The notes under the pieces: model-generated | What the model was told of the DNA's origin: nothing | Database searches by the model: none | What the model saw: only the letters and a program-made list of their open reading frames with translations | From: an uncultured bacterium | GTDB lineage: Bacteria; Planctomycetota; UBA1135; GCA-002686595 | Assembly: GCA_913058555.1 (NCBI GenBank) | Contig: CAJXRJ010000487.1 | Span: 1 to 5,896 of the forward strand | DNA: 5,896 nt | Direction of reading: 5' to 3' | In this document: positions 1 to 5,896 of the stretch, one piece after another | Layout: each line of letters opens with the position of its first letter | Position numbering within the stretch: the first letter of the stretch is position 1 | Position numbers and translations under genes: made by a program

Positions 1-1
1 G

Positions 2-1543
2 TGGGGCATCGCTCCCATGGGGGCGGGCGTGGAACTTGGGCGGCCCGCGGTCGAAGGCAGCACGAGTGCCCTGGACGTAATGGTCAAGGGAGCGGCCCTG
101 GTCTGGGCCCCGGAGGCCGACCCACTCGAGCTAGCGGGTTGGGTCTCGCTTGCTTGGCTGTGCCTCTCGGTGTTCCTCTTCGCCTGGACCGCAGCCAAGC
201 TCAGACGGCCGTGGCCGATTCCGTTCATCGCCACCATCGGCTTCGCGACTTCCTTGGGGCTCGTGGAGTCCGCCTCCTACCGGTTGGAGGGGCCGCTGTT
301 CGCCATGGTCTGGGTGGCGCTGCTTGGCTTGGCGGTGCATCGCATGCCGAGGCGGGCCTTTGGTGCCGCCCTGCTCGTCTGCCTCGCCAGGCCGGAGGGC
401 TTGGCCCTCGCGCCAGCCGCTTGGCTGCTTGCCGCCCGCGGGACGCGAGTGTCCTGGCGGCTTCAGGCACTCGCTGCCCTCGCGATCCCAGCGGCCGTCA
501 CGGTGATTCGATGGGCGGTCTATCGCTCATGGGCTCCCAACGCGTACTTCGCCAAGCGATCGGATAGCGTTGTTTCCGAGTGGCGGGACGGCGCCGGGTA
601 CATGGATGGGGTGCTTCACACGCCAGAGGGACTTGGGTGGCTTCTCTTGGTTTGCGCGGGTCTTTGGTGCGCTTTTGTTGCGTGGAGTCAACGGGCAGCC
701 TCGCGCGTTTCGGACGACGGGCCCAGCCCGGTTGCCGTTGGCAGGGACGAAGGGACGGCGGGGAGCTGGCTCGTGGCCCTCTCCCTAACGGCCGCAGCGA
801 TCGTCGTCTTCTCCGGCGGAGACTCGTACCTCGGGACGAGACTGGCGCTGCCCCTTGCAGCCCCGGCATGGCTGGCGATGGCTTGCCATGCTCGACACCT
901 GAGGGGGATTTCCTTCGCCGCAGGAACCCTTGCCTGCGTCCTCCAAGTTCCGTCGGCACTGCCTAGCGGCCCGGTTGGGCCAAGATCGCTGGTTCAGACC
1001 TTGCGCCTGGGCCCATCCGGTGAGGAGACCTTTCGGGGGGACCCAGAGGTCTTCCGCAAGGTCGTGCTTGCCCTGGGGGGGGAAGTCTTCGCCCACCGCC
1101 ACGCCCAGCGATTCCGTTGGTATGAGCCCGAGGCGGCAGTGCTGGATCTCACGGGGATCACCGACAGAGAGCTGGCGCGCATGCCGTGGGATGGACAAGT
1201 CCTCTTTGGGCGTGACGCTGTCGGGGAAGCGGTGCGGCGGCGGGCGGGTGCTCTTTTCCTCGACGTGAGCCCCTCCAGGCCGCTCCCGTGGGCGACGCCC
1301 GGGGCGGTTCAGGGACCTATGGGAGATGCAGAACTCGTCCGGCTCCTTTCGGATCCCGTACGCAGCCTGACCTTCCTCGGGCCGCCGCCATTGGACACCA
1401 GCACCGCCGAGGCGGTGGCCCTGGAGTTCGCTGCGGCTTCGATCCGCCATCCGGGGACCGGCGGGTACTTCAACCTTCTGGTGCGCAAGGATCTGGGCGC
1501 CGCGTTTGAGCGCGCTGGGTTCACCGTCGCGGGACGAGACTAG
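2..1543 (+). CDS. AftB-like GT-C family membrane glycosyltransferase, 5'-truncated
   Basis: This is probably an integral membrane glycosyltransferase of the GT-C type, using a lipid-linked sugar donor on the outer face of the cytoplasmic membrane. The frame is open from base 2. The first ATG (base 17) is unlikely to be the true start, because 'GAGVELGRPAVEGSTSALD' matches the 'G.G..WN.GE.VEGYT..LW' loop that normally follows the first membrane helix and the acidic catalytic motif in this family. Both would lie off the contig. Counting from the ATG at 17, there are several hydrophobic segments (about 42-60, 93-107, 150-168, 206-224, 250-266, 276-292, 296-312). Family-like motifs are RPEG (125-128), WAPNAYFAK (172-180), GGDSYLGTR (267-275) and LDLTGITD (376-383), followed by a soluble C-terminal domain. 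AftB itself adds arabinofuranose in mycobacteria; the substrate here is unknown. It converges with the kinase gene. Membrane protein: sure. AftB-like family: moderately sure, from remembered motifs. Confidence 0.68.
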   Translation, partial: WGIAPMGAGVELGRPAVEGSTSALDVMVKGAALVWAPEADPLELAGWVSLAWLCLSVFLFAWTAAKLRRPWPIPFIATIGFATSLGLVESASYRLEGPLFAMVWVALLGLAVHRMPRRAFGAALLVCLARPEGLALAPAAWLLAARGTRVSWRLQALAALAIPAAVTVIRWAVYRSWAPNAYFAKRSDSVVSEWRDGAGYMDGVLHTPEGLGWLLLVCAGLWCAFVAWSQRAASRVSDDGPSPVAVGRDEGTAGSWLVALSLTAAAIVVFSGGDSYLGTRLALPLAAPAWLAMACHARHLRGISFAAGTLACVLQVPSALPSGPVGPRSLVQTLRLGPSGEETFRGDPEVFRKVVLALGGEVFAHRHAQRFRWYEPEAAVLDLTGITDRELARMPWDGQVLFGRDAVGEAVRRRAGALFLDVSPSRPLPWATPGAVQGPMGDAELVRLLSDPVRSLTFLGPPPLDTSTAEAVALEFAAASIRHPGTGGYFNLLVRKDLGAAFERAGFTVAGRD

Positions 1544-1611
1544 CCCCCGGGGACTCCCGCGGAGGCGCCCGGCGCACCGACATCTGATCGTCGAGGGCAA
1601 CCGGACGCGGC

Positions 1612-4455
1612 CTACTCATCGGACTCTTCGCCGCCCTCCTGACCGTCGCCCATGAGGATCAAGCCGGAGGCCCATTGAATGGTCTCTTGCAGACCAGGAA
1701 CCCCCATGTAGCGGGGGCTCTGACTGAGCGCTGCCGCCTCCCGTATGAGCACCTTGGCGCGGTCGTCGTTCGTCGACGACCCGTGATAGGCCACGGCACG
1801 CAGGGCCATGAACATTGGGTGCTCCGGGTCGACGCTGTTGCTGTCAACGAGCTCCTCCATGAGGCGGAACGTCTTGAGGGGGTTGCCGGATCGAGCATAA
1901 AGCTCAATCTGCGCGAGCAGCAACGCGGTCGATCCCGGCTGGCGTTCAATCGCGAGCGCAATCGCGTCGGCGGCCACCTTGTAATCGTCGGTTTCAAGGC
2001 GATCAAGGCCTCGGATAGTCATGGCCTTGGACCCCAGAAGCCCCGCCAGGACGTCGAGCTGGGCTTTGCGATTCCGCGTGGCCCCGGTGTCGGCGAGGGT
2101 CCGATACAGCCGCAGCAGAATACGAAGCTCCTCCGCCACCTCCCCGCGCCTCTCGTAGTGCTGGGCGACTCGCCGGAGCGACTCTTGGAACGCGGCTGTG
2201 TCCGCATCAAAGAGTTCCTCAGCCAGGACTAACTCACGCTGTAGTTCGTTGTCCGCGAGCTGGGGTGGGAATCGGGGCAGGTCCGAGGCGACCTCGTTGA
2301 AGCTGTGAAGTGCTTCAAACTCAAGTTCCAGGGGATGGTCAGGGATCTGTCGGATCGCCCTGAGAGCGAGGACCAGCTCCATGGCGGACTCCTCGGATCG
2401 CCCAACGGTGGCCAGCCACCGGCCGCAGCGCACGCGCTCTCGGGGCAGGGCGGTACTGGTCTCCGTCGAGAGCTGCTCGAGGACCCCAAAGAGCTCCTTC
2501 CACGTCTCGCGTGCCCGGGAATTGGCTCCCGCTCGGGTATAGACATTGATCAAGGCCTGCAGCGCGTCGGCGCGCATGCGTCGGTCGCGGGGCGCAAGCG
2601 CACGGGCTATCGAGTCGGCCTTCGAGACGAGGGACTCTGCGAGCTCAAGATTGCCTTCCTCAATCGCAAGGCGGGCGAGCTCCAGCCTGGAAGCGTTGAT
2701 GAAGGGCGTTCCGGGTGGGCTGAGGGTTTCGTCGAGCTGAACGGCCTGGGTGAGCTGGTCCTTGGCTTCCTTCGGTCGTCCCACGCGGGCCAAGTGATTC
2801 CCCACCGCGCTGCGCGCAAAGAGAACCTCGCTCGATCGTTCCCCGTGGATACGAATGGCCGTGGCCAGCATGCGCTCGCGGGCCTCGAGCGCCGGGCCCA
2901 TGGCGCCGGCACGCTCCAGCCGCGTAGCCACCATGGCGAGGGCGTACACGACCATGGGGTCATCGGGACCGTAGGCGTCCACCGCCTTCTTCTCCACACC
3001 GCCGACGGCTTCGTTCACATCACCCGGCGTGGTGAGGGTGGCCGCCCGAAATAGGGTGGACAGAACGTCCGCCTGATTGCGCCGTGCCCGCAGGGAATCC
3101 CATGCGACCACCAGGCCACCGAGGGTGGCCACCAGGACCGCCGCTGCCGCTCCAGCGGCGATGCGGTGCCGCCGCAGGAACTTGCGGGCCCGGTAGATGC
3201 TGCTTGGCGGGCTGGCCGCAATGGGCCTATTGGCGAGGGCATTGCGAACGTCACGGGCCAGGTCGGCCGCCGACTCGTAGCGGCGCTCCCGTTCCGACTC
3301 CAGGGCCCGCAGCGCAATGAAGTCCATGTCGCCCCGCACGCTGGAGCGAACTTCCGTCAGGGCGCCGCCCCGCGCTTTCGCTCGGCTGGCCGCGTCGCCC
3401 GCAGCGGCGAGGGCCATCGATGGCAACGGGGCCACATGGGATTCCAAAAAGGCACCCAGGGTTCCAGCCATCGCCTGGTCGCGGATCTCCACCGATGAGA
3501 TAGGGGCCTCACCACAAAGGAGCTCGTAGAAGATGACACCCAGGGAATAGACGTCCGTGCGGGTGTCGATGTCGGTCTTGCCCGTGGCTTGCTCGGGGCT
3601 CATGTAGACCGGCGTACCGATCACCTGGCCCATCTCCGTTCGCAATCCCTCACCCGGCGCGGCATCTTCGGCGGGCGTCTCCGTCGTCGCCTTGGCAATG
3701 CCAAAGTCGATGACCTTGGGCAGTACACGGCCCTCGATCCGAGCCACCAACACGTTCGAGGGTTTGAGATCCCGGTGGATGATGCCCCGTTGGTGCGCGT
3801 GCTGAACGGCCGAGCACAGATCCAGGAAGACTCCGCACCGTTCGCGAATGCTCAGGGCCTCCGAATCGCAGAAGCGTGTGAGGTCCTCGCCGGGAACGAG
3901 GTCCATGACGAAGTACGGGCGGCCGCCCTCGGTTGAACCAGCATCGAGCACCCTGGAGATCGAGGGGTGATCCATCAGCGCCAAGGCTTGGCGCTCGGCT
4001 TCGAAGCGGGCGATGACCTGACGCGTGTCCATCCCAAGCTTGATGATCTTGAGGGCCACCTCGCGCTTGACAGGCTCGGTCTGTTCGGCCCGATAGACGA
4101 CCCCAAAACCGCCTTCGCCAAGGGATTCGATCAATCGGTAGGGGCCCAGCACCGCTCCGACACCTGCATCGACCTCAGCTTCATGGGCGTCGTCGTTCTT
4201 TGGGTCGAACCGAAGGAGTGGGCCCCCGTCCAAAAAGTTGTCGACCGTCTCGTGGGCGGCCAGCAGGGCCTGCACCTCGCCGAACAGCCCCTCGTCGCCG
4301 CCGGTTGCTCCCCTCAGCCACGACTCGCGAAGGGAGCCGGAGGGCCTATCCAGGGCCCCGTGGAACAGCGCCTCGATGGCCTTCATGGGGAACCGGCGCC
4401 GTTGGCCCTCGCTCTCTGGGCCAAGCTTGGGATCCTCGTCTGTGGTATCGGTCAT
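1612..4455 (-). CDS. Membrane-anchored serine/threonine protein kinase with TPR-like C-terminus
   Basis: This 947-residue Hanks-type kinase phosphorylates Ser/Thr on partner proteins. Residues 24-78 form a short helical N-terminal region typical of planctomycete kinases. The kinase domain spans about 105-410: glycine loop GEGGFGVV (113-120), ATP-binding Lys136 in ALKIIK, catalytic loop HRDLKPSN (227-234, Asp229), metal-binding DFG (250-252) and SPE (286-288). All key residues are present, so it should be active. The activation segment has an Ala/Glu/Pro-rich stretch at about 256-272. A basic patch (421-431) precedes one membrane helix (about 432-452), suggesting a cytoplasmic kinase domain. 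The remaining ~490 residues are helical and TPR-like with degenerate repeats, for example 505-535, 590-620 and 825-870, and may bind a ligand or partner. The tail is acidic. ATG at 4455 is chosen because GGGAGG lies 5 bases upstream and it overlaps the sigma stop as ATGA. The likely partner is the sigma factor. Confidence 0.93.
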   Translation of the reverse strand: MTDTTDEDPKLGPESEGQRRRFPMKAIEALFHGALDRPSGSLRESWLRGATGGDEGLFGEVQALLAAHETVDNFLDGGPLLRFDPKNDDAHEAEVDAGVGAVLGPYRLIESLGEGGFGVVYRAEQTEPVKREVALKIIKLGMDTRQVIARFEAERQALALMDHPSISRVLDAGSTEGGRPYFVMDLVPGEDLTRFCDSEALSIRERCGVFLDLCSAVQHAHQRGIIHRDLKPSNVLVARIEGRVLPKVIDFGIAKATTETPAEDAAPGEGLRTEMGQVIGTPVYMSPEQATGKTDIDTRTDVYSLGVIFYELLCGEAPISSVEIRDQAMAGTLGAFLESHVAPLPSMALAAAGDAASRAKARGGALTEVRSSVRGDMDFIALRALESERERRYESAADLARDVRNALANRPIAASPPSSIYRARKFLRRHRIAAGAAAAVLVATLGGLVVAWDSLRARRNQADVLSTLFRAATLTTPGDVNEAVGGVEKKAVDAYGPDDPMVVYALAMVATRLERAGAMGPALEARERMLATAIRIHGERSSEVLFARSAVGNHLARVGRPKEAKDQLTQAVQLDETLSPPGTPFINASRLELARLAIEEGNLELAESLVSKADSIARALAPRDRRMRADALQALINVYTRAGANSRARETWKELFGVLEQLSTETSTALPRERVRCGRWLATVGRSEESAMELVLALRAIRQIPDHPLELEFEALHSFNEVASDLPRFPPQLADNELQRELVLAEELFDADTAAFQESLRRVAQHYERRGEVAEELRILLRLYRTLADTGATRNRKAQLDVLAGLLGSKAMTIRGLDRLETDDYKVAADAIALAIERQPGSTALLLAQIELYARSGNPLKTFRLMEELVDSNSVDPEHPMFMALRAVAYHGSSTNDDRAKVLIREAAALSQSPRYMGVPGLQETIQWASGLILMGDGQEGGEESDE

Positions 4456-5120
4456 GGCCGCCTCCCGTTCGTACTTCCGGAATGGTCCTCAGGGGGCCCG
4501 GCTTTGGGAGCGTGCAACTTCACCGATGACGGACCGCCGGACCCGCTCGAAGTATGGGGCGCTTGGAGTTCTTTGAAGAGCCAGGCCCGGGCGATGGCCC
4601 AGGCCCGGTCGGCGGTGGCACGGGAGACGCCCATGACCTCCGCGGCCTCCACGATGGACAGGCCCCCAAAAAAGCGAAGCTCGACCACGCGGGCCTTGTC
4701 AGGGGCCTCCAGGGCGAGGCTCTTGAGGGCCTCGTCAAGGGCGAGGACATCGACCGTGGGGGGCAACGCGACGAGCTGGTCGGGCTCCACGGCCTCTCGC
4801 GTATGGGCGCCGCCATGCTTGAGGCTCATCCTGCGCCGGGCGCGCTCAATGAGGATCCGGCGCATGGCTTCGGCGGCCGCTCCGAGGAAATGAGCCCGAT
4901 TCTCGAACTCGAGCCCCATGGGTCCCTCGACGTCCTTCCCAGCGATCCGCATCCATGCTTCGTGGACGAGCGCCGTCGCGTCGAGGGTCTGGGCCCTTTC
5001 GCGCGCCAGCTTGGAGGCTGCCAGGCGCCGTAGCTCGCCGTAGACCGTCTCGATCAAGGCATCACTAGCGTCACCGTCGCCGGCGCGAAGTGCTTGGAGG
5101 AGGCGGGTGACTTCGGACAT
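4452..5120 (-). CDS. ECF-type RNA polymerase sigma factor (Sigma70_ECF family, kinase-linked)
   Basis: This 222-residue alternative sigma factor directs RNA polymerase to a dedicated promoter set. It starts MSEVTRLLQALRAGD, the usual beginning of this family. The sigma-2 region covers about residues 5-98, with 'LDATALVHEAWMR' at 46-58 (region 2.2) and 'FENRAHFLGAAAEAMRRIL' at 72-90 (regions 2.3-2.4). Sigma-4 covers about 125-186, with a helix-turn-helix at 154-185 (LSIVEAAEVMGVSRATADRA). No SnoaL-like or other large C-terminal domain is present, but a polar Ser/Gly/Pro-rich tail of about 36 residues (187-222) extends past the usual family end near 'WLFKEL'. The gene overlaps the kinase by 4 bases, and no anti-sigma factor gene is visible, so the kinase is the likely regulator. 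DAED of classical ECF factors is DATA here (47-50). Family call: sure. Regulation by the kinase: inference. Confidence 0.93.
   Translation of the reverse strand: MSEVTRLLQALRAGDGDASDALIETVYGELRRLAASKLARERAQTLDATALVHEAWMRIAGKDVEGPMGLEFENRAHFLGAAAEAMRRILIERARRRMSLKHGGAHTREAVEPDQLVALPPTVDVLALDEALKSLALEAPDKARVVELRFFGGLSIVEAAEVMGVSRATADRAWAIARAWLFKELQAPHTSSGSGGPSSVKLHAPKAGPPEDHSGSTNGRRP
4461..4466 (-). promoter_or_regulatory. Shine-Dalgarno site of the kinase gene
   Basis: On the minus strand GGGAGG lies 5 bases before the kinase ATG, inside the last codons of the sigma factor gene. It fixes the kinase start at 4455 and, with the ATGA stop/start overlap at 4455-4452, suggests translational coupling. 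It contrasts with the sigma factor start, which has no such site at normal spacing. Confidence 0.75.
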
Positions 5121-5126
5121 GGGAGG

Positions 5127-5141
5127 GGGCCGGGGAGGCCC
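5127..5141 (-). promoter_or_regulatory. Small GC hairpin in the sigma factor leader
   Basis: On the minus strand GGGCC, loop TCCCC, GGCCC can form a 5-base-pair stem 6 bases before the sigma factor ATG. The bases directly before the ATG are CCCCCTCCC, which is pyrimidine-rich and cannot act as a Shine-Dalgarno site. The only purine-rich candidate, AGGTGG, is about 20 bases upstream and partly in the stem. Folding would bring AGGT close to the start codon. The stem is visible; any role is inference. Confidence 0.35.
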
Positions 5142-5144
5142 ACC

Positions 5145-5186
5145 TAAAATAGAAAGCGACGGGGACTCAATGAGCCCCCGTCGCTT
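5145..5186 (-). terminator. Rho-independent terminator of the upstream secreted-protein gene
   Basis: Bases 5154-5164 (AAGCGACGGGG) are perfectly complementary to 5176-5186 (CCCCGTCGCTT), an 11-base-pair stem. Beyond an A/C mismatch it is capped by three further pairs (CTC/GAG) around a 3-base loop. On the minus strand the stem is followed by TCTATTTTA, so with the two T residues ending the stem the RNA has a U-rich tail. On the plus strand there is no T tract. This fits termination of minus-strand transcription from the secreted-protein gene whose stop lies at 5285. It ends only 24 bases before the sigma factor ATG, so it could also attenuate read-through into the sigma-kinase unit. Confidence 0.8.
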
Positions 5187-5244
5187 AGTTACGTGATGGT
5201 GCCGGATCTATTCCATCGATGTCTCGGACCAGATCCCCATCGCG

Positions 5245-5277
5245 GGCGCCCTCTCCGCCTCAGTGGCGGGGGGCGCC
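5245..5277 (-). repeat. GC-rich inverted repeat just after the stop of the secreted-protein gene
   Basis: Bases 5245-5251 (GGCGCCC) pair with 5271-5277 (GGGCGCC), and 5255-5259 (CCGCC) pair with 5265-5269 (GGCGG) around the loop TCAGT, with a small bulge between the stems. It begins 7 bases after the stop codon on the minus strand. No T tract follows, so it is not a classical terminator. It may protect the mRNA 3' end or act as a first, factor-assisted stop ahead of the terminator at 5145-5186. Confidence 0.5.
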
Positions 5278-5284
5278 ACGGTGC

Positions 5285-5872
5285 TCAGATGAACGGGACA
5301 CGGATGCCGCGGCTCATGTTGGCGCTGGCGCCGTCGCGGTGCCAGAACTGCCAACGCCAGGTCTGCCCGGCCATGGCCGCGACGGTACCGGTGGGGCGTG
5401 GGATGCTCGTGAGGTCGATCGAAGTCGAGACCGAGCCGCTGCCACCCGAGTTCAGAATCTGGCCGTAGCGGCCGGGGTTCTGGATGCAAAGATTGGCCGA
5501 CGTGCCCGCGAGGTTCGGAATGAAGTCCTCCAGATCGCTGGCGATGAAGATGCCGAACTGGTTCTGGGGCAGGCCGTTGACGATCAAGGTCAGGCTGTTG
5601 TCCACAGCGGTCGGGCTACCGATCGCGACGATGGACGACACCGAGCCGGCGCTGTTCGGGTTGGCCGAGCAGTAGCTCGTGCCGAAGCGCTGCGGGGACT
5701 CGGGGCTATTCGGGTCCGTGGCGCCGGGGGCACCAGGGAGGTAGAGGTGGATCTTGTCGATCTTGAAGCCAAAGGAGCGGCCCGAGAAGGACAGCGTGTG
5801 GGTTCCGGCCGAAAGGGAGTAGCTGGCCTGGGGCTGGCTGCCTTCGTCGAAACGCGATTCCCAGGTCCAGCT
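5285..5872 (-). CDS. Secreted/cell-surface protein, C-terminal part (CBM-like segment plus planctomycete-type module), 5'-truncated
   Basis: Only the last 195 residues are present; the gene runs off the contig where the adapter begins. Residues 1-47 ('SWTWESRF...LSAGTHTLSFSGRSFGFKIDKIHLYLP') resemble the end of a beta-sandwich carbohydrate-binding-like domain, where 'aGtHtl...R..gfkiDki.L' forms the last strands. A Pro/Gly/Asp-rich linker (48-63) follows. Residues 64-195 form a separate beta-rich module beginning 'FGTSYCSANPNSAGS', with 'LTLIVNGLPQNQFGIFI' at 94-110, Cys68 and Cys129 as a possible disulfide, and 'TWRWQFWHRD' at 171-180. To my recollection this module recurs at the C-termini of exported planctomycete proteins of unknown role. 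No catalytic domain is visible in the fragment, so its activity cannot be named. Export is inferred from composition, as the signal peptide would be off the contig. The apparent first residues MYKRQ are adapter-encoded and are excluded. Confidence 0.75.
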   Translation of the reverse strand, partial: SWTWESRFDEGSQPQASYSLSAGTHTLSFSGRSFGFKIDKIHLYLPGAPGATDPNSPESPQRFGTSYCSANPNSAGSVSSIVAIGSPTAVDNSLTLIVNGLPQNQFGIFIASDLEDFIPNLAGTSANLCIQNPGRYGQILNSGGSGSVSTSIDLTSIPRPTGTVAAMAGQTWRWQFWHRDGASANMSRGIRVPFI

Positions 5873-5896
5873 CTGTCTCTTATACACATCTCCGAG
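5873..5896. other. Sequencing adapter remnant (Tn5/Nextera transposase adapter)
   Basis: CTGTCTCTTATACACATCT at 5873-5891 is the 19-base Tn5 mosaic end used in Nextera libraries (reverse complement of AGATGTGTATAAGAGACAG). CCGAG at 5892-5896 is the start of the read-2 adapter arm. It is not genomic. It creates false minus-strand starts in two frames, giving peptides beginning MYKRQ (from 5887) and MCIRDR (from 5889). The genomic sequence ends at 5872. Confidence 0.97.

Noticed and set aside
1..567. 188-codon plus-strand frame starting at base 1 (GTG)
   Set aside because: Out of frame with the recognised membrane protein over the same bases, with Arg/Gly-rich shadow composition.
785..1600. 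271-codon minus-strand open frame opposite the membrane protein
   Set aside because: The translation is Arg/Pro/Gly-rich with no hydrophobic pattern or motif, whereas the plus-strand frame has membrane helices and family motifs.
1544..1611. Possible bidirectional terminator between the convergent genes
   Set aside because: Short palindromes are present (CCCCGGGG at 1545-1552, GCGCCCGGCGC at 1565-1575), but their loops are too small for a real hairpin and no T tract follows on either strand.
2305..3054. 249-codon plus-strand open frame opposite the TPR-like part of the kinase
   Set aside because: Antisense shadow of the kinase with low-complexity composition and no domain; the minus-strand reading is clearly the real one.
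3967..4893. 308-codon plus-strand open frame opposite the kinase and sigma genes
   Set aside because: It lies entirely antisense to two strongly recognisable genes and crosses their junction. Its translation has no recognisable domain, and long antisense open frames are expected from codon bias in high-G+C DNA.
5187..5244. Promoter for the sigma factor gene
   Set aside because: I looked for -35/-10 pairs on the minus strand and found no pair with acceptable spacing. TATTTT in the terminator tail resembles a -10 but lacks a matching -35.
5590..5889. Minus-strand frame beginning MCIRDR
   Set aside because: The start codon and first residues come from the transposase adapter; the rest is an Arg/Pro/Ala/Ser-rich shadow of the secreted-protein gene.

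Overview
The window looks like a short contig from a high-G+C bacterium, most likely a member of the Planctomycetota, probably assembled from shotgun or metagenomic reads. Three things point there. There is an ECF sigma factor of the 'DATALVHEA' type, common in planctomycetes, overlapping a large Ser/Thr kinase. That kinase has the planctomycete build: a short N-terminal 'ALFHGAL...GDEGLFGEVQALLAAHE' region, a kinase domain with 'ALKIIKLGMDTRQVIARFEAERQALALMDHP', one membrane helix and a TPR-like C-terminus. There is also a secreted-protein fragment with the Cys/Gly/Asn-rich C-terminal module often seen in planctomycete exported proteins. The lineage is inferred from family resemblance; no search was run.

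Layout. (1) 2-1543, plus strand: a polytopic membrane protein resembling AftB-type GT-C glycosyltransferases, cut at its 5' end by the contig edge. (2) 1544-1611: a 68-base convergent gap with no convincing terminator. (3) 4455-1612, minus strand: the membrane Ser/Thr kinase. (4) 5120-4452, minus strand: the ECF sigma factor, whose stop overlaps the kinase start as ATGA. (5) 5121-5284: a non-coding gap with a compact hairpin just after the next gene's stop, a good Rho-independent terminator, and a short structured sigma leader. (6) 5872-5285, minus strand: the 3' part of a secreted or cell-surface protein. (7) 5873-5896: not biological. This is the Tn5/Nextera transposase adapter left on the contig end.

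How the genes work together. The sigma factor and kinase form a translationally coupled two-gene unit and probably a signalling pair: the kinase senses or scaffolds through its C-terminal half and controls the sigma factor by phosphorylation. Region 2.2 of the sigma factor reads DATA where classical ECF factors have the acidic DAED, so a threonine sits at an acidic position. This fits the phosphorylation-activated mechanism known for EcfP/PknT in Vibrio. The flanking glycosyltransferase-like and secreted-protein genes are separate transcription units with no demonstrated link to the pair. I see no RNA genes, CRISPR array, insertion sequence or attachment site. The window's most interesting biology is this sigma-kinase pair, which belongs to a known type of arrangement; I found no clearly new system.
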